The translations under genes and the position numbers were made by a program. From the NCBI RefSeq assembly GCF_015277895.1, contig NZ_CP063815.1, positions 310,001 through 374,000 on the forward strand: DNA of 64,000 nt, written 5' to 3'. Each line of letters begins with the position of its first letter. Position 1 is the stretch's first letter. Of this stretch, positions 18,592-26,958 are shown piece by piece. The stretch is from Microbacterium abyssi (GTDB lineage Bacteria > Actinomycetota > Actinomycetes > Actinomycetales > Microbacteriaceae). The notes below the pieces were generated by a model, which was not told where the DNA came from, did not search any database, and was given only the letters and a program-made list of their open reading frames with translations.

Positions 18592-19455
18592 TCAGGCGGC
18601 GAGCTGAGCCTTGAGCGTGTTGTTCCAGGGGTCGCGGAACGTCAGCGCCTGCCCGTCGTCGGCGACCTGAGTGCCGAAGTGCGTGAGGCGCTCGTTCAGC
18701 TCGCCGAGAGCATCGGCGCTGGGCATGGCGAGGTCGACCTGGCCGAGCCCGAGCGCCGGCATCCGCGGGCCTGCGCCGCGCGAGTTCCAGACGTTCATCG
18801 CCATGTGGTGGTGGTAGCCGCCGGCGCTGACGAACAGCGCCTGATCCCCCATGGATGCCGTGGTGTCGAAGCCCAGGCGCCGCACGTAGAAGTCGCGCGC
18901 CGATGCGACATCGCCCACGGAGAGATGCACGTGGCCGATCTGCGCAGCATCCGTCGCCGTGGACCCGGCAGCGACCTCCTCGGTGAGGTGCTCCTGCAGG
19001 AACGAGTTCGGGTCGAGGTAGAGCGTCGCCATCTCGACCTGGCCGTGGGTCCACGACCATTCCGACCGGGCGCGATCCCAGTACAGCTCGATGCCGTTGC
19101 CCTCGGGGTCGGTCAGGTAGAACGCCTGGCTGACCAGGTGGTCGGCGCTGCCGGTGAAGGTCTGCGGGGCGCGCTGCGCGACCGAGTAGAGAGCGGACGC
19201 CAGCGCCGCCTGCGTCTCGAACAGGATGGCGGTGTGGAACAGGCCCGCCGAGCCGCGCGCCGCATGCTTCAGCGACGGCGAGTGCTGCAGGACGACGATC
19301 GGGATGCCGGCGCGGCCGAGCACGACGGTGTCGCCCTCGGAGCTGAGCACCTGGAGCGTGATGACGTCGCGGTAGAAGGCCGTCATCGCGTCGAGGTCGG
19401 CGACGAACAGGGTGACGGCTCCCATTGTTGTTGCCGCGGCAAGGTTTTCGTTCAT
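18592..19455 (-). CDS. VOC-family dioxygenase-like protein (two VOC modules)
   Basis: 287 aa, the size of two-domain extradiol dioxygenase relatives (catechol 2,3-dioxygenase/CatE-like, COG2514). Module 1 (about 10-150) has VTLFVADLDAMTAFYRDV and DPEGNGIELYWD. Module 2 (about 165-285) has IGHVHLSVGDVASARDFYVRRLGF, GGYHHHMAMNVW and FRDPWNNTLKAQ. The two likely C-module metal ligands (His in GHVHLS, His in YHHHM) are present, but the usual third Glu near the end is not evident. It lies 36 bp downstream of the GntR/FCD regulator on the same strand. The substrate is unknown; a small aromatic or glyoxalase-like substrate is possible. Confidence 0.85.
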   Translation of the reverse strand: MNENLAAATTMGAVTLFVADLDAMTAFYRDVITLQVLSSEGDTVVLGRAGIPIVVLQHSPSLKHAARGSAGLFHTAILFETQAALASALYSVAQRAPQTFTGSADHLVSQAFYLTDPEGNGIELYWDRARSEWSWTHGQVEMATLYLDPNSFLQEHLTEEVAAGSTATDAAQIGHVHLSVGDVASARDFYVRRLGFDTTASMGDQALFVSAGGYHHHMAMNVWNSRGAGPRMPALGLGQVDLAMPSADALGELNERLTHFGTQVADDGQALTFRDPWNNTLKAQLAA

Positions 19456-19491
19456 GTCAGGTGAAACGTCTCCGCGCGGGATCTATTCCCG

Positions 19492-20130
19492 CTACCTCTT
19501 GCCCATCCGTGCGAACGCCCCGAGCACCAGCCGCTCGGACTGGATCAAGTAGTCCTCGAGGGCGTCGGCGGCGGCATCCGGCCCCTTGGTCAGCAGCGCA
19601 TCGAGCACGATGCGATTCCTGCGGACGAACGGCTCGTGCAGCGCGCGCGGGTCGTCGATCTCGAGGAACACGAGCCGGAGCTCCGCGGCGAGGTTCTGGT
19701 AGGTGCGGGCCAGGCGCGGGCTGTCGGCGAGATCGATGATCGCGACGTGGAACGCCATGTTGGCGCTGCCCACGCGCTTCCACTCTTCCTGTGGCAGCCA
19801 GTGTTCCGACTCCGCGAGCGCGTCGCGCATGCGCTGCACGGCCGGATGCTCCGGCTCGCACTCGCGCATCACCGTGCACTCGATCGTGCGGCGGGCGCGG
19901 TAGATGTCGACCACGTCGGCGATCGTCGGCGCCGCGACGGAGACCCCGCGATGCGGCGTGTGCTCCAGAAGCCCCTGCTCGGCGAGCACGCGGAACGCCT
20001 CGCGGACCGTGTTGCGGGACACCTCGAACCGGCCGGCCAGCATCGCCTCGGACAGTTTCGAACCCGGCGCGAACTCGCCGTCGATGATGCTCTGCCGCAG
20101 TGCGTCAGCGAGCAGCCCCTGTTGGATCAC
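19492..20130 (-). CDS. GntR-family regulator, FCD subfamily
   Basis: 212 aa. Residues 1-70 form the winged helix (LADALRQSIIDGEFAPGSKLSE and RFEVSRNTVREAFRVLAEQGLLEH). Residues 80-205 form an all-helical FCD domain, which in this family binds carboxylic or amino acid effectors, often through a metal. It is divergent from the 5-oxoproline-type operon. TGTAGAACA/TGTTCTACA (20182-20213) in the shared promoter region is the best operator candidate. I infer that it controls the pxp operon and itself, and that the VOC gene is co-transcribed with it. Confidence 0.92.
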   Translation of the reverse strand: MIQQGLLADALRQSIIDGEFAPGSKLSEAMLAGRFEVSRNTVREAFRVLAEQGLLEHTPHRGVSVAAPTIADVVDIYRARRTIECTVMRECEPEHPAVQRMRDALAESEHWLPQEEWKRVGSANMAFHVAIIDLADSPRLARTYQNLAAELRLVFLEIDDPRALHEPFVRRNRIVLDALLTKGPDAAADALEDYLIQSERLVLGAFARMGKR

Positions 20131-20181
20131 GCCTTCATGCTAGGGGAGTGCGCGAGGTTCGTAGCATGCTGGAAACATTCT

Positions 20182-20213
20182 TGTAGAACAATCAGCCCCG
20201 TTCGTGTTCTACA
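20182..20213. promoter_or_regulatory. Putative GntR/FCD operator in the gntR-pxp divergent region
   Basis: Perfect 9-bp inverted repeat TGTAGAACA (20182-20190) and TGTTCTACA (20205-20213) with a 14-bp spacer; half-site centres are 23 bp apart. The region is AT-richer than its surroundings. A TACACT that could be a -10 element for the rightward operon overlaps the right arm (20210-20215). Confidence 0.65.
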
Positions 20214-20258
20214 CTCGGTGTCATCCGACACCCAACAAAGACGATGGGATCCCCCTCC

Positions 20259-21518
20259 ATGTCAGAGCAGACTCAGACCGACGCCCAGCTCGCGGCGGTG
20301 AAGAAGCGCGTAGGTCGCAGCGCCGTCATCGGCGCGATCTTCCTGATGGCCACCAGCGCCATCGGCCCCGGCTTCATCACGCAGACCGCCACCTTTACCG
20401 CCCGGATGGGTGCCGCATTCGCGTTCGCCATCCTCGTCTCGGTCCTGATCGACATCGCCGTGCAGCTGAACATCTGGCGGATGATCACCTCCTCCGGCAA
20501 GCGAGCCGGCGAGCTGGCCAACAGTGCCATCCCGTTCTCGGGCCACGTCATCGCCGTGCTCATCGTGATCGGCGGACTCGCCTTCAACATCGGCAACATC
20601 GCCGGCGGCGGACTCGGACTGAACGCCCTGCTCGGCATCGACCCGAAGATCGGCGGCCTGGTCACCGGCGCCCTCGCGATCATCATCTTCCTCATCAAGA
20701 AGGCCGGCCGCGTCATGGACATCGTCCTCGTGGTCCTCGGCATCGGCATGATCGGCATGACCGTGGCCGTCGCGATCATGTCGCAGCCACCGATCGGCGA
20801 CGCGCTGCGCCAGACGTTCGTGCCCGACGAGCTGAACTTCGCCACCATCACGACGATCGTCGGCGGCACCGTCGGCGGCTACATCACCTACTCCGGCGCG
20901 CACCGCTATCTCGACTCAGGGCACGTCGGCCCCGACCAGGCGGGCCCCGTGATGCGCGCCGCCGCGAACGGCATCCTCATCACCGGCATCATGCGCTACG
21001 TGCTCTTCCTCGCGATCCTCGGCGTCGTGGCATCCGGCGTGACGCTCGACCTCACCACTCAGGCAGCCAACCCGGCCGGCCAGGCGTTCGGCGCAGTCCT
21101 GGGAGATGCGGGCCTGCGGATCTTCGGCGCGATCTTCTGGGCTGCGGCGCTCAGCTCCGTGATCGGCGCCGCGTACACGTCGGCGACGTTCCTCTCCACC
21201 TTCCACAAGCGCTTCCTCGGCGGCTGGTCGCTGCAGTGGGCGACCGTGATCTTCATCGTCGTCTCGCTGATCATCTACCTGCTCATCGGCACGGCCCCCG
21301 CCGCGATCCTCGTCTTCGTCGGCGGCTTCAACGGACTGATCCTGCCCATCGGACTGACCGTGTTCATGTACATCGGCTGGTTCCGCCGCGACCTGCTCGG
21401 CACGCGCAAGTACCCGCTGTGGCTGCTCATCGCCGGCACGCTGGTGACCCTGCTGACCTGGTACATGGGTATCGTCTCGGTCGGACCCATCTTCGCCTTC
21501 CTCGGAATCGGAGCCTGA
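20259..21518 (+). CDS. NRAMP-like transporter (YcsG type), probable 5-oxoproline/amino acid carrier
   Basis: 419 aa from the ATG at 20259; the ATG at 20244 in the same frame would add five residues, and neither has a strong ribosome-binding site. It has about 11 membrane segments and an NRAMP fold. Where true divalent-metal NRAMPs carry Asp-Pro-Gly-Asn in TM1, this protein has [13 protein letters not shown], so the metal-binding Asp is absent. That argues against Mn/Fe transport. In Bacillus subtilis the homologue YcsG sits in the ycsF-kipI-kipA locus, as here. It is first in the pxp operon, and I infer that it imports the operon's substrate. Confidence 0.85.
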   Translation: MSEQTQTDAQLAAVKKRVGRSAVIGAIFLMATSAIGPGFITQTATFTARMGAAFAFAILVSVLIDIAVQLNIWRMITSSGKRAGELANSAIPFSGHVIAVLIVIGGLAFNIGNIAGGGLGLNALLGIDPKIGGLVTGALAIIIFLIKKAGRVMDIVLVVLGIGMIGMTVAVAIMSQPPIGDALRQTFVPDELNFATITTIVGGTVGGYITYSGAHRYLDSGHVGPDQAGPVMRAAANGILITGIMRYVLFLAILGVVASGVTLDLTTQAANPAGQAFGAVLGDAGLRIFGAIFWAAALSSVIGAAYTSATFLSTFHKRFLGGWSLQWATVIFIVVSLIIYLLIGTAPAAILVFVGGFNGLILPIGLTVFMYIGWFRRDLLGTRKYPLWLLIAGTLVTLLTWYMGIVSVGPIFAFLGIGA

Positions 21519-21520
21519 CA

Positions 21521-22285
21521 ATGCCCATGATCGACCTGAACTCCGACCTCGGCGAGAACGTCCCCGACCGGGTCGTCAGCGACGATGCGGCGATGCTCGA
21601 GATCGTCACCAGCGCGAACGTGTCATGCGGGTTCCACGCAGGCAGCCCCGAGGGCATCCGCGCTACCCTCGCCGCGGCCGTGCGGGGCGGCGTCGTGATC
21701 GGTGCCCACCCCGGCTACCGCGACTACGAGAACTTCGGACGCACGAAGGTCGACATCGACTCGGCGACGCTGCAGGCGCACGTCGAATACCAGCTCGGTG
21801 CGCTGATCGGTCTGACCTCGGCGGTCGGCGGGACGGTCGCCTACGTCAAGCCGCACGGCGCGCTCTACAACACGATCGCCCGCGACGAGCGGCAGTCGAA
21901 GGACGTGGTCGCGGCGATCAAGGCGATCGATCCGAATCTGGTGCTGCTCGGTCTCGCCGGCGGCGTCGTGCTCGAGGTCGCTGCGAAGGCCGGGCTCGAC
22001 GTCGCCGCCGAGGCGTTCGCCGATCGCGCCTACCAGCCGGACGGGCAGCTCGTCTCCCGCACCGACGAGGGCGCGGTGCTGCACGATCCCGCGGCGGTCG
22101 CCGAGCGCATGGTGCGCCTCGCCGATGCGGGCGTGATCCGCGCGATCGACGGTACGGACGTGCGCGTCGACGCGCAGTCGATCTGCGTGCACGGTGACAG
22201 CCCCGGGTCGGTTGCCATGGCCGCCGAGACGAAGCGGATGCTGCAGGACGCCGGCATCACGATCGCACCCTTCGCGACGGCCTGA
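21521..22285 (+). CDS. pxpA: 5-oxoprolinase subunit A (LamB/YcsF family)
   Basis: 254 aa from the ATG at 21521 ([12 protein letters not shown]), 2 bp after the transporter stop; ATG 21527 is an alternative. Family hallmarks are DLNSDLGE (5-12), [26 protein letters not shown] and the late ICVHGDSPG. PxpA works with PxpB and PxpC to open 5-oxoproline to glutamate with ATP. The length is normal. The close spacing to both neighbours indicates one transcript. Confidence 0.95.
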   Translation: MPMIDLNSDLGENVPDRVVSDDAAMLEIVTSANVSCGFHAGSPEGIRATLAAAVRGGVVIGAHPGYRDYENFGRTKVDIDSATLQAHVEYQLGALIGLTSAVGGTVAYVKPHGALYNTIARDERQSKDVVAAIKAIDPNLVLLGLAGGVVLEVAAKAGLDVAAEAFADRAYQPDGQLVSRTDEGAVLHDPAAVAERMVRLADAGVIRAIDGTDVRVDAQSICVHGDSPGSVAMAAETKRMLQDAGITIAPFATA

Positions 22286-22286
22286 C

Positions 22287-23087
22287 ATGTCCGTGACCGC
22301 AACCCCCGACCAGCTCGCCGCCGCCCGCGCCGCGCGTCAGGCGTACCGCGAAGGCCTGGCCGAGCCGACCAGCGGCGTCGCCGCAGGACTCACGCAGGCC
22401 AACCTCATCGCGGTGCCCGCGGACTGGGCGTTCGAGACCCTCCTGTACGCGCAACGCAATCCCAAGCCGTGCCCGGTGCTGGAGGTGATCGAGCACGGGC
22501 AGATCGAATCCGTGCTCGCACCCGGCAGCGACATCCGCACTGACATCGGCAGCTACCGCATCTGGCGCGACGGCGAACTGACCGAGGAGGTCACCGACGC
22601 ACGACCGGCCTGGGAGGAGCATCCCGACCTCGTCGCCTTCCTGATCGGATGCAGCTTCACGTTCGAGACCGGGCTGGTCGACGCCGGCATCCCGATCCGC
22701 CACCAGGAACTCGGACGCAACGTGCCGATGTACCGCACGAACATCGACTGCACGCCCGCCGGCCGCGTGCGCGGCGAGATGGTCGTATCGATGCGGCCGA
22801 TCCCGGCAGGGCGAGTGGCGGATGCCGTGCAGATCTCCGGCCGCACGCCGGCGGTGCACGGCGCTCCGGTGCACGTCGGCGACCCGGGCTCGCTCGGCAT
22901 CGCCGACCTCGCGCGTCCGGACTTCGGCGATGCGCCCGAGGTGCGCGAAGGCGAGATCCCGGTGTTCTGGGCCTGCGGGGTCACTCCGCAGGCGGCGATC
23001 ATGGCGTCCAAGCCCCCGTTCGCCGTCACGCACGCGCCCGGGTACATGTTCATCACCGATGTGCCCGACGCGGAGCACATCGTCTGA
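22287..23087 (+). CDS. DUF1445 / YcsI family protein (putative hydro-lyase, D-glutamate cyclase family)
   Basis: 266 aa from the ATG at 22287, 1 bp after pxpA, with its stop overlapping the next ATG by 1 bp (TGATG). Conserved segments are [48 protein letters not shown] and [11 protein letters not shown]. The family includes B. subtilis YcsI and the DUF1445 part of mammalian D-glutamate cyclase, which interconverts D-glutamate and 5-oxo-D-proline. A link to 5-oxoproline metabolism is thus plausible, but the reaction of the bacterial protein is not established to my knowledge. Confidence 0.9.
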   Translation: MSVTATPDQLAAARAARQAYREGLAEPTSGVAAGLTQANLIAVPADWAFETLLYAQRNPKPCPVLEVIEHGQIESVLAPGSDIRTDIGSYRIWRDGELTEEVTDARPAWEEHPDLVAFLIGCSFTFETGLVDAGIPIRHQELGRNVPMYRTNIDCTPAGRVRGEMVVSMRPIPAGRVADAVQISGRTPAVHGAPVHVGDPGSLGIADLARPDFGDAPEVREGEIPVFWACGVTPQAAIMASKPPFAVTHAPGYMFITDVPDAEHIV

Positions 23088-24820
23088 TGCGCATCCTCAC
23101 GGCATCCGACCGGTCGCTCCTGGTCGAGGCGGCCGACCTCGACGAGGCGATGCGCCTGAACCTCGCGTGGGACGGCGTGCCGGGCATCGTCGAGCGCATC
23201 CCCGGCGCGCGCACCGTGCTCGTGCGGTTCGACCCGGTGCGAACGTCGGCGCGCGAGCTCGCTTCGGTGCTGTCGGCGACCTCGGTGGATGCCGAGCACG
23301 TGCCGCACACGCGTGAGGTCACGGTGCCGGTGCGCTACGACGGCGAGGATCTTTCCGAAACTGCCGGACTGCTCGGCGTCTCGGCGGACGAGCTCGTGAA
23401 CCGGCACCTCGCCGCAGACTGGCAGGTCGCCTTCTCGGGCTTCGCGCCGGGATTCGGGTATGTGGTCAGCAGCGACCCGCTGTTCGACGTGCCGCGCAGG
23501 TCGTCGCCGCGCACCCGCGTGCCGGCGGGATCCGTCGCGCTCGCCGGAGCCTTCACGGGCGTGTACCCGCGCGAGAGCCCCGGCGGCTGGCAGCTCATCG
23601 GACGCACGGATGCCGTCATGTGGGACATCGACCGCGATCCGCCCGCGCTGCTGGCGCCGGGGACGTCGGTGCGGTTCGAACGTGCTGCTCGTGATCGCTT
23701 CGCGATGGATGGTCGGAGCGAGGTTACGGAGGAGCGGCTTCGACTCGCTTCACTCGCTCAGCCCGTTTCGTCTCCGGCTGCTGCGCAGCCTGCGCTCAAC
23801 GACCCGCAGAACTCCCGCGGGGCGTTCAGCTCCCCGACGGATGCTTCCCCACGCGGGTCGTTGAGCGAGCGAAGCGAGACGAAACGGGTTGAGCGAGCCG
23901 AAGGCGAGTCGAAGCCTCCCTCTTTCGAGCCGCCTCCTCCCTCCCTCGAAATCGTCAAGCCCTCGATGCAGCTGCTGGTTCAGGATGCCGGGCGCCCCGG
24001 CCACGCGGCCCTCGGCGTCTCGGCATCCGGGGCTGCCGACCGCACCGCCATGCGCGATGCGAACCTCGCAGTCGGCAACGAGCGGGATGCCGCGGTGCTG
24101 GAGAGCGTCGGCGGCGCGACGCTGCGCTTCCTCGGCGAGGGCGTCGCCGTCGTCACCGGCGCTATCGGCGACCTCACGCTGACCGAGGCGAACGGGGTCG
24201 TGCGCAGCATCCCGCACGGGGTGCCGTTCGCCACGGTCGACGGCGACGAACTGCAGCTCGCGCGTCCGGCCCGCGGCCTGCGCTATGTCATCGGCGTCCG
24301 CGGCGGCGTTGCCGCGGCATCGTCTCTCGGCAGTCGCGCCAGCGACACTCTCGCAGGCCTCGGGCCCGATCCGCTCCTAGCCGGCGACGTCGTCGCGATC
24401 GGCGACGCCCCCGCACGCGCGGTCGATCCAGTCGCACAGGTGCGGGAGTTCCCGGCATCCGGCGAGCTCGTCGAGCTCGACATCACTCTTGGCCCGCGGG
24501 ACGACTGGTTCACGGCATCCGCTCTCGAGACCCTCACGACGCAGGAGTGGGTCGTCACGCCGCGCTCCGATCGCGTCGGCATCCGCCTGCATGGCGACGT
24601 GCCTCTGGAACGCGCCACGCAGGGTGAGCTGCCCAGCGAGGGCGCGGTGACCGGCGCGATCCAGGTGCCCGCCGACGGACAGCCCGTGCTGTTCCTGCCC
24701 GATCACCCGCTCACCGGCGGCTACCCGATCATCGGCGCGCTCACGGATCGCTGCCTCGATCTCGCCGCCCAGCTGCCTCCGGGCGTCCGTATCCGCTTCC
24801 GCATCGAAGAAGGACACTAA
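23087..24820 (+). CDS. pxpB-pxpC: Fused 5-oxoprolinase subunits B and C (KipI-KipA/AHS1-AHS2) with repeat-encoded linker
   Basis: 577 aa. Residues 1-215 are PxpB/KipI (AHS1), with FAPGFGYV, PRTRVPAGSVALAG and GVYPRESPGGWQLIGRT. Residues about 288-577 are PxpC/KipA (AHS2), with GVSASGAADRTAMRDANLAVGN, RYVIGVRGG and FLPDHPLTGGYP. In E. coli and B. subtilis these are two proteins. Here residues 218-276 are encoded by a complete 177-bp foldback repeat (23738-23914) that stays in frame; it yields the charged segment SLSERSETKRVERA. AHS1 and AHS2 together also make the carboxyltransferase part of urea carboxylase. The start overlaps the DUF1445 stop (TGATG) and the stop overlaps the carboxylase ATG (TAATG). 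Confidence 0.93.
   Translation: MRILTASDRSLLVEAADLDEAMRLNLAWDGVPGIVERIPGARTVLVRFDPVRTSARELASVLSATSVDAEHVPHTREVTVPVRYDGEDLSETAGLLGVSADELVNRHLAADWQVAFSGFAPGFGYVVSSDPLFDVPRRSSPRTRVPAGSVALAGAFTGVYPRESPGGWQLIGRTDAVMWDIDRDPPALLAPGTSVRFERAARDRFAMDGRSEVTEERLRLASLAQPVSSPAAAQPALNDPQNSRGAFSSPTDASPRGSLSERSETKRVERAEGESKPPSFEPPPPSLEIVKPSMQLLVQDAGRPGHAALGVSASGAADRTAMRDANLAVGNERDAAVLESVGGATLRFLGEGVAVVTGAIGDLTLTEANGVVRSIPHGVPFATVDGDELQLARPARGLRYVIGVRGGVAAASSLGSRASDTLAGLGPDPLLAGDVVAIGDAPARAVDPVAQVREFPASGELVELDITLGPRDDWFTASALETLTTQEWVVTPRSDRVGIRLHGDVPLERATQGELPSEGAVTGAIQVPADGQPVLFLPDHPLTGGYPIIGALTDRCLDLAAQLPPGVRIRFRIEEGH
23738..23914. repeat. Foldback repeat, copy B, inside the pxpB-pxpC coding sequence
   Basis: 177 bp (59 codons) with outer arms CTTCGACTCGC (23738-23748) and GCGAGTCGAAG (23904-23914). 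Nested arms are CCCGTTTCGTCTC/GAGACGAAACGGG and GCTCAACGACCC/GGGTCGTTGAGC. It is the same element as at 4315-4466 with a longer centre. Its length is a multiple of three and it has no stop in the coding frame, so the host ORF remains open. Confidence 0.9.
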
Positions 24821-26535
24821 TGAAGAAGGTACTGATCGCCAACCGCGGCGAGATCGCAGTGCGCGTGATCCGCGCGTGCGCCGAGGCCGGATACACCTCC
24901 ATCGCCGTCTATGCCGATCAGGATGCCGAGGCGCTTCACGTGCGCCTTGCGGATGCGGCAGTGGGGCTCCGCGGTGCGACTGCCGCGGACACGTACCTGT
25001 CGATCTCCGCCCTGCTCGAGGCAGCGCACGCTTCGGGAGCCGACGCCGTGCACCCCGGGTACGGATTCCTCTCCGAGAGCGCCGCGTTCGCGCGCGCAGT
25101 GGAGGATGCCGGGCTCACGTGGATCGGCCCGTCGCCCGACAGCATCGACGCTCTGGGCGACAAGATGACCGCCCGTCGCATCGCGCAGAAGGTGGGTGCG
25201 CCGCTCGCCGCCGGAACCGACCAGCCGCTCTCGGGCCCGGCCGAGGCCGTCGCCTTCGCCGAGGAGCACGGCGTGCCGATCGCCATCAAGGCCGCGTACG
25301 GCGGCGGCGGGCGCGGCATCAAGGTGGTGCGCGAGCTGTCCGAGGTCGCAGAGGCCTTCGACGCCGCGACCCGCGAGGCGATCGTGGCGTTCGGACGCGG
25401 CGAGTGCTTCGTCGAGAGGTTCCTGGAGAGCCCACGGCACATCGAGGTGCAGGTCCTCGGTGACGGACACGGCGGCGTCGTCGCGGTCGGCGACCGGGAC
25501 TGCTCGATGCAGCGCCGCAACCAGAAGCTCATCGAGGAGGCGCCGGCTCCCGGTCTGACCGACGATCAGCGTTCGGAGCTTCACGAAGCGGCGCGGCGGA
25601 TCTGCGCCGAGGTGTCCTATCGCGGCGCCGGCACGGTCGAGTTCCTGCTCGCCGCCGACGGCACGATCTCGTTCCTCGAGGTGAACACGCGGCTGCAGGT
25701 GGAGCATCCGGTGACCGAGGAGGTCACCGGCGTCGACCTCGTGCGCGAGCAGTTCCGCATCGCGGAGGGCCTCGGGGTCTCGTTCGACGGGACGCCGGAA
25801 CCGCGCGGGCACGCGTTCGAGTTCCGCATCAACGCCGAGGATCCGGGGCGCGGATTCCTGCCGAGCCCCGGTCTGGCCGAGTCGCTGCGGATCCCCGGCG
25901 GGCCCGGGGTCCGCTGGGACAGCGGGATCGAGGCGGGGGATGCCGTGCAGCCCGCGTTCGACTCGATGATCGCGAAGCTCATCGTGTACGCCGACACCCG
26001 GGATGCCGCGCTAGTGCGCGCGCGTCGTGCGCTGCGTGAGCTTGAGGTGTCAGGCCCCGCGACGGTGATCCCGTTCGCGCGGCTGGCCGTCGATGAGCCC
26101 GAATTCGCGACGGAGACGTTCGGAGTGCACACGCAGTGGATCGAGAGCACGCTGCTGCCTCGTCTCGAGCCGCAGTTGCGTCCGGCGCCGCTCGAGGATG
26201 CCGGTCTGCACCGCTTCGGCGTCGAGATCGACGGGCGCCGGGTGGTGCTCGGGGTGCCGGCGGCGCTGCTGCGCGGGTTCGCCGCTTCCTCTGGCGGTGA
26301 GGCTGCGTCGGCCGTGTCGGCTGACCCGGCTGAACTGCGTGCTCCTGCTCCGGGCAGCCTCGTGCGCTGGCTCGCCGACGACGGCGCCTCGGTCGAGGCG
26401 GGGGATGCCATCGCCGTGCTCGACGCGATGAAGATGGAGACCCAGGTCACCGCGCATCGCGCCGGAACCCTGTCGCACGCGGCATCCGCCGGCGACATGG
26501 TTGGTGCGGACGCCGTCATCGGGCGAATCGGCTGA
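24820..26535 (+). CDS. Biotin carboxylase with C-terminal biotin carboxyl carrier domain
   Basis: 571 aa, acetyl/propionyl-CoA carboxylase alpha-like. Biotin carboxylase runs from residue 1 to about 445: KVLIANRGEIAVRVIRA at the start, ATP-grasp loop YGGGGRGIKVV, CSMQRRNQKLIEEAPAP, and FLEVNTRLQVEHPVTE. The biotinyl domain occupies about 500-571, with biotin acceptor Lys538 in DAMKMET. Its ATG overlaps the pxpBC stop by 1 bp. With AHS1 and AHS2 next door but no CoA-type carboxyltransferase, its partner is probably the PxpBC fusion, making a urea-carboxylase-like enzyme. A general accA role cannot be excluded, but co-transcription argues for a dedicated one. Confidence 0.93.
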   Translation: MKKVLIANRGEIAVRVIRACAEAGYTSIAVYADQDAEALHVRLADAAVGLRGATAADTYLSISALLEAAHASGADAVHPGYGFLSESAAFARAVEDAGLTWIGPSPDSIDALGDKMTARRIAQKVGAPLAAGTDQPLSGPAEAVAFAEEHGVPIAIKAAYGGGGRGIKVVRELSEVAEAFDAATREAIVAFGRGECFVERFLESPRHIEVQVLGDGHGGVVAVGDRDCSMQRRNQKLIEEAPAPGLTDDQRSELHEAARRICAEVSYRGAGTVEFLLAADGTISFLEVNTRLQVEHPVTEEVTGVDLVREQFRIAEGLGVSFDGTPEPRGHAFEFRINAEDPGRGFLPSPGLAESLRIPGGPGVRWDSGIEAGDAVQPAFDSMIAKLIVYADTRDAALVRARRALRELEVSGPATVIPFARLAVDEPEFATETFGVHTQWIESTLLPRLEPQLRPAPLEDAGLHRFGVEIDGRRVVLGVPAALLRGFAASSGGEAASAVSADPAELRAPAPGSLVRWLADDGASVEAGDAIAVLDAMKMETQVTAHRAGTLSHAASAGDMVGADAVIGRIG

Positions 26536-26556
26536 CGCCGCGGCATCCGGTCAGCG

Positions 26557-26757
26557 TCAGCGGCGAATCGAGCGGATCGCGGCGATCAGGATGCCGAAGG
26601 CGAAGACCGGGACGGCGGCGAAGATGGAACGCCAGTTGCCGTTGAGCAACGGGTAGCCAATTGCCACGATCACACCGACCGCGAAGATCGCGATGATGAT
26701 GACGCGCCACAGCGTGTCGGTCTTGGGCCTGGCCGTGGTCGGTGTCGGGTCGCTCAT
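26557..26757 (-). CDS. Small two-helix membrane protein, unknown function
   Basis: 66 aa. A hydrophilic N-terminus rich in Thr/Pro precedes two membrane segments (WRVIIIAIFAVGVIVAIGYPLL and the segment from IFAAVPVFAFGILIAAI) and a basic end (RSIRR). No family was recognised. It lies just after the biotin carboxylase gene on the opposite strand. The clean two-helix pattern supports it as real. Confidence 0.6.
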   Translation of the reverse strand: MSDPTPTTARPKTDTLWRVIIIAIFAVGVIVAIGYPLLNGNWRSIFAAVPVFAFGILIAAIRSIRR

Positions 26758-26813
26758 GAATGCACTCTCAATCCGGTCGATTCAGACACGGTATCGTCCC
26801 GGCTCACGCGGCA

Positions 26814-26864
26814 TGTCTCACCAGTGGTGGGTCTGCTGCGAATGACGTCACCATATGTGCGACA
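26814..26864. repeat. Palindromic repeat, copy 2a (divergent)
   Basis: Ends TGTCTCA (26814-26820) and TGTGCGACA (26856-26864), with CCAGTGGTGGGTC inside. Read on the minus strand it begins TGTCGCACATATGG and aligns with the unit at 42932-42986 (TGTCGCACAAGTGG). The arms are more degenerate than in other copies. It lies between the small membrane gene and uraA, head to tail with copy 2b. Confidence 0.65.
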
Positions 26865-26876
26865 GGACGAAGGCGG

Positions 26877-26931
26877 GGTGTCGCAGAAACGGCGGGTCCG
26901 GGTGCCGGTAACCCGCCGTTTCTGTGAAATG
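26877..26931. repeat. Palindromic repeat, copy 2b (after uraA)
   Basis: Core arms CAGAAACGGCGGGT (26884-26897) and ACCCGCCGTTTCTG (26911-26924) are a perfect 14-bp inverted repeat with a 13-nt loop, flanked by GTGTCG on the left. It lies 28 bp beyond the uraA stop, so it could serve as that gene's terminator hairpin. Confidence 0.8.
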
Positions 26932-26958
26932 CCCCTGCGCGTGCAGGGACGGCGGTGC

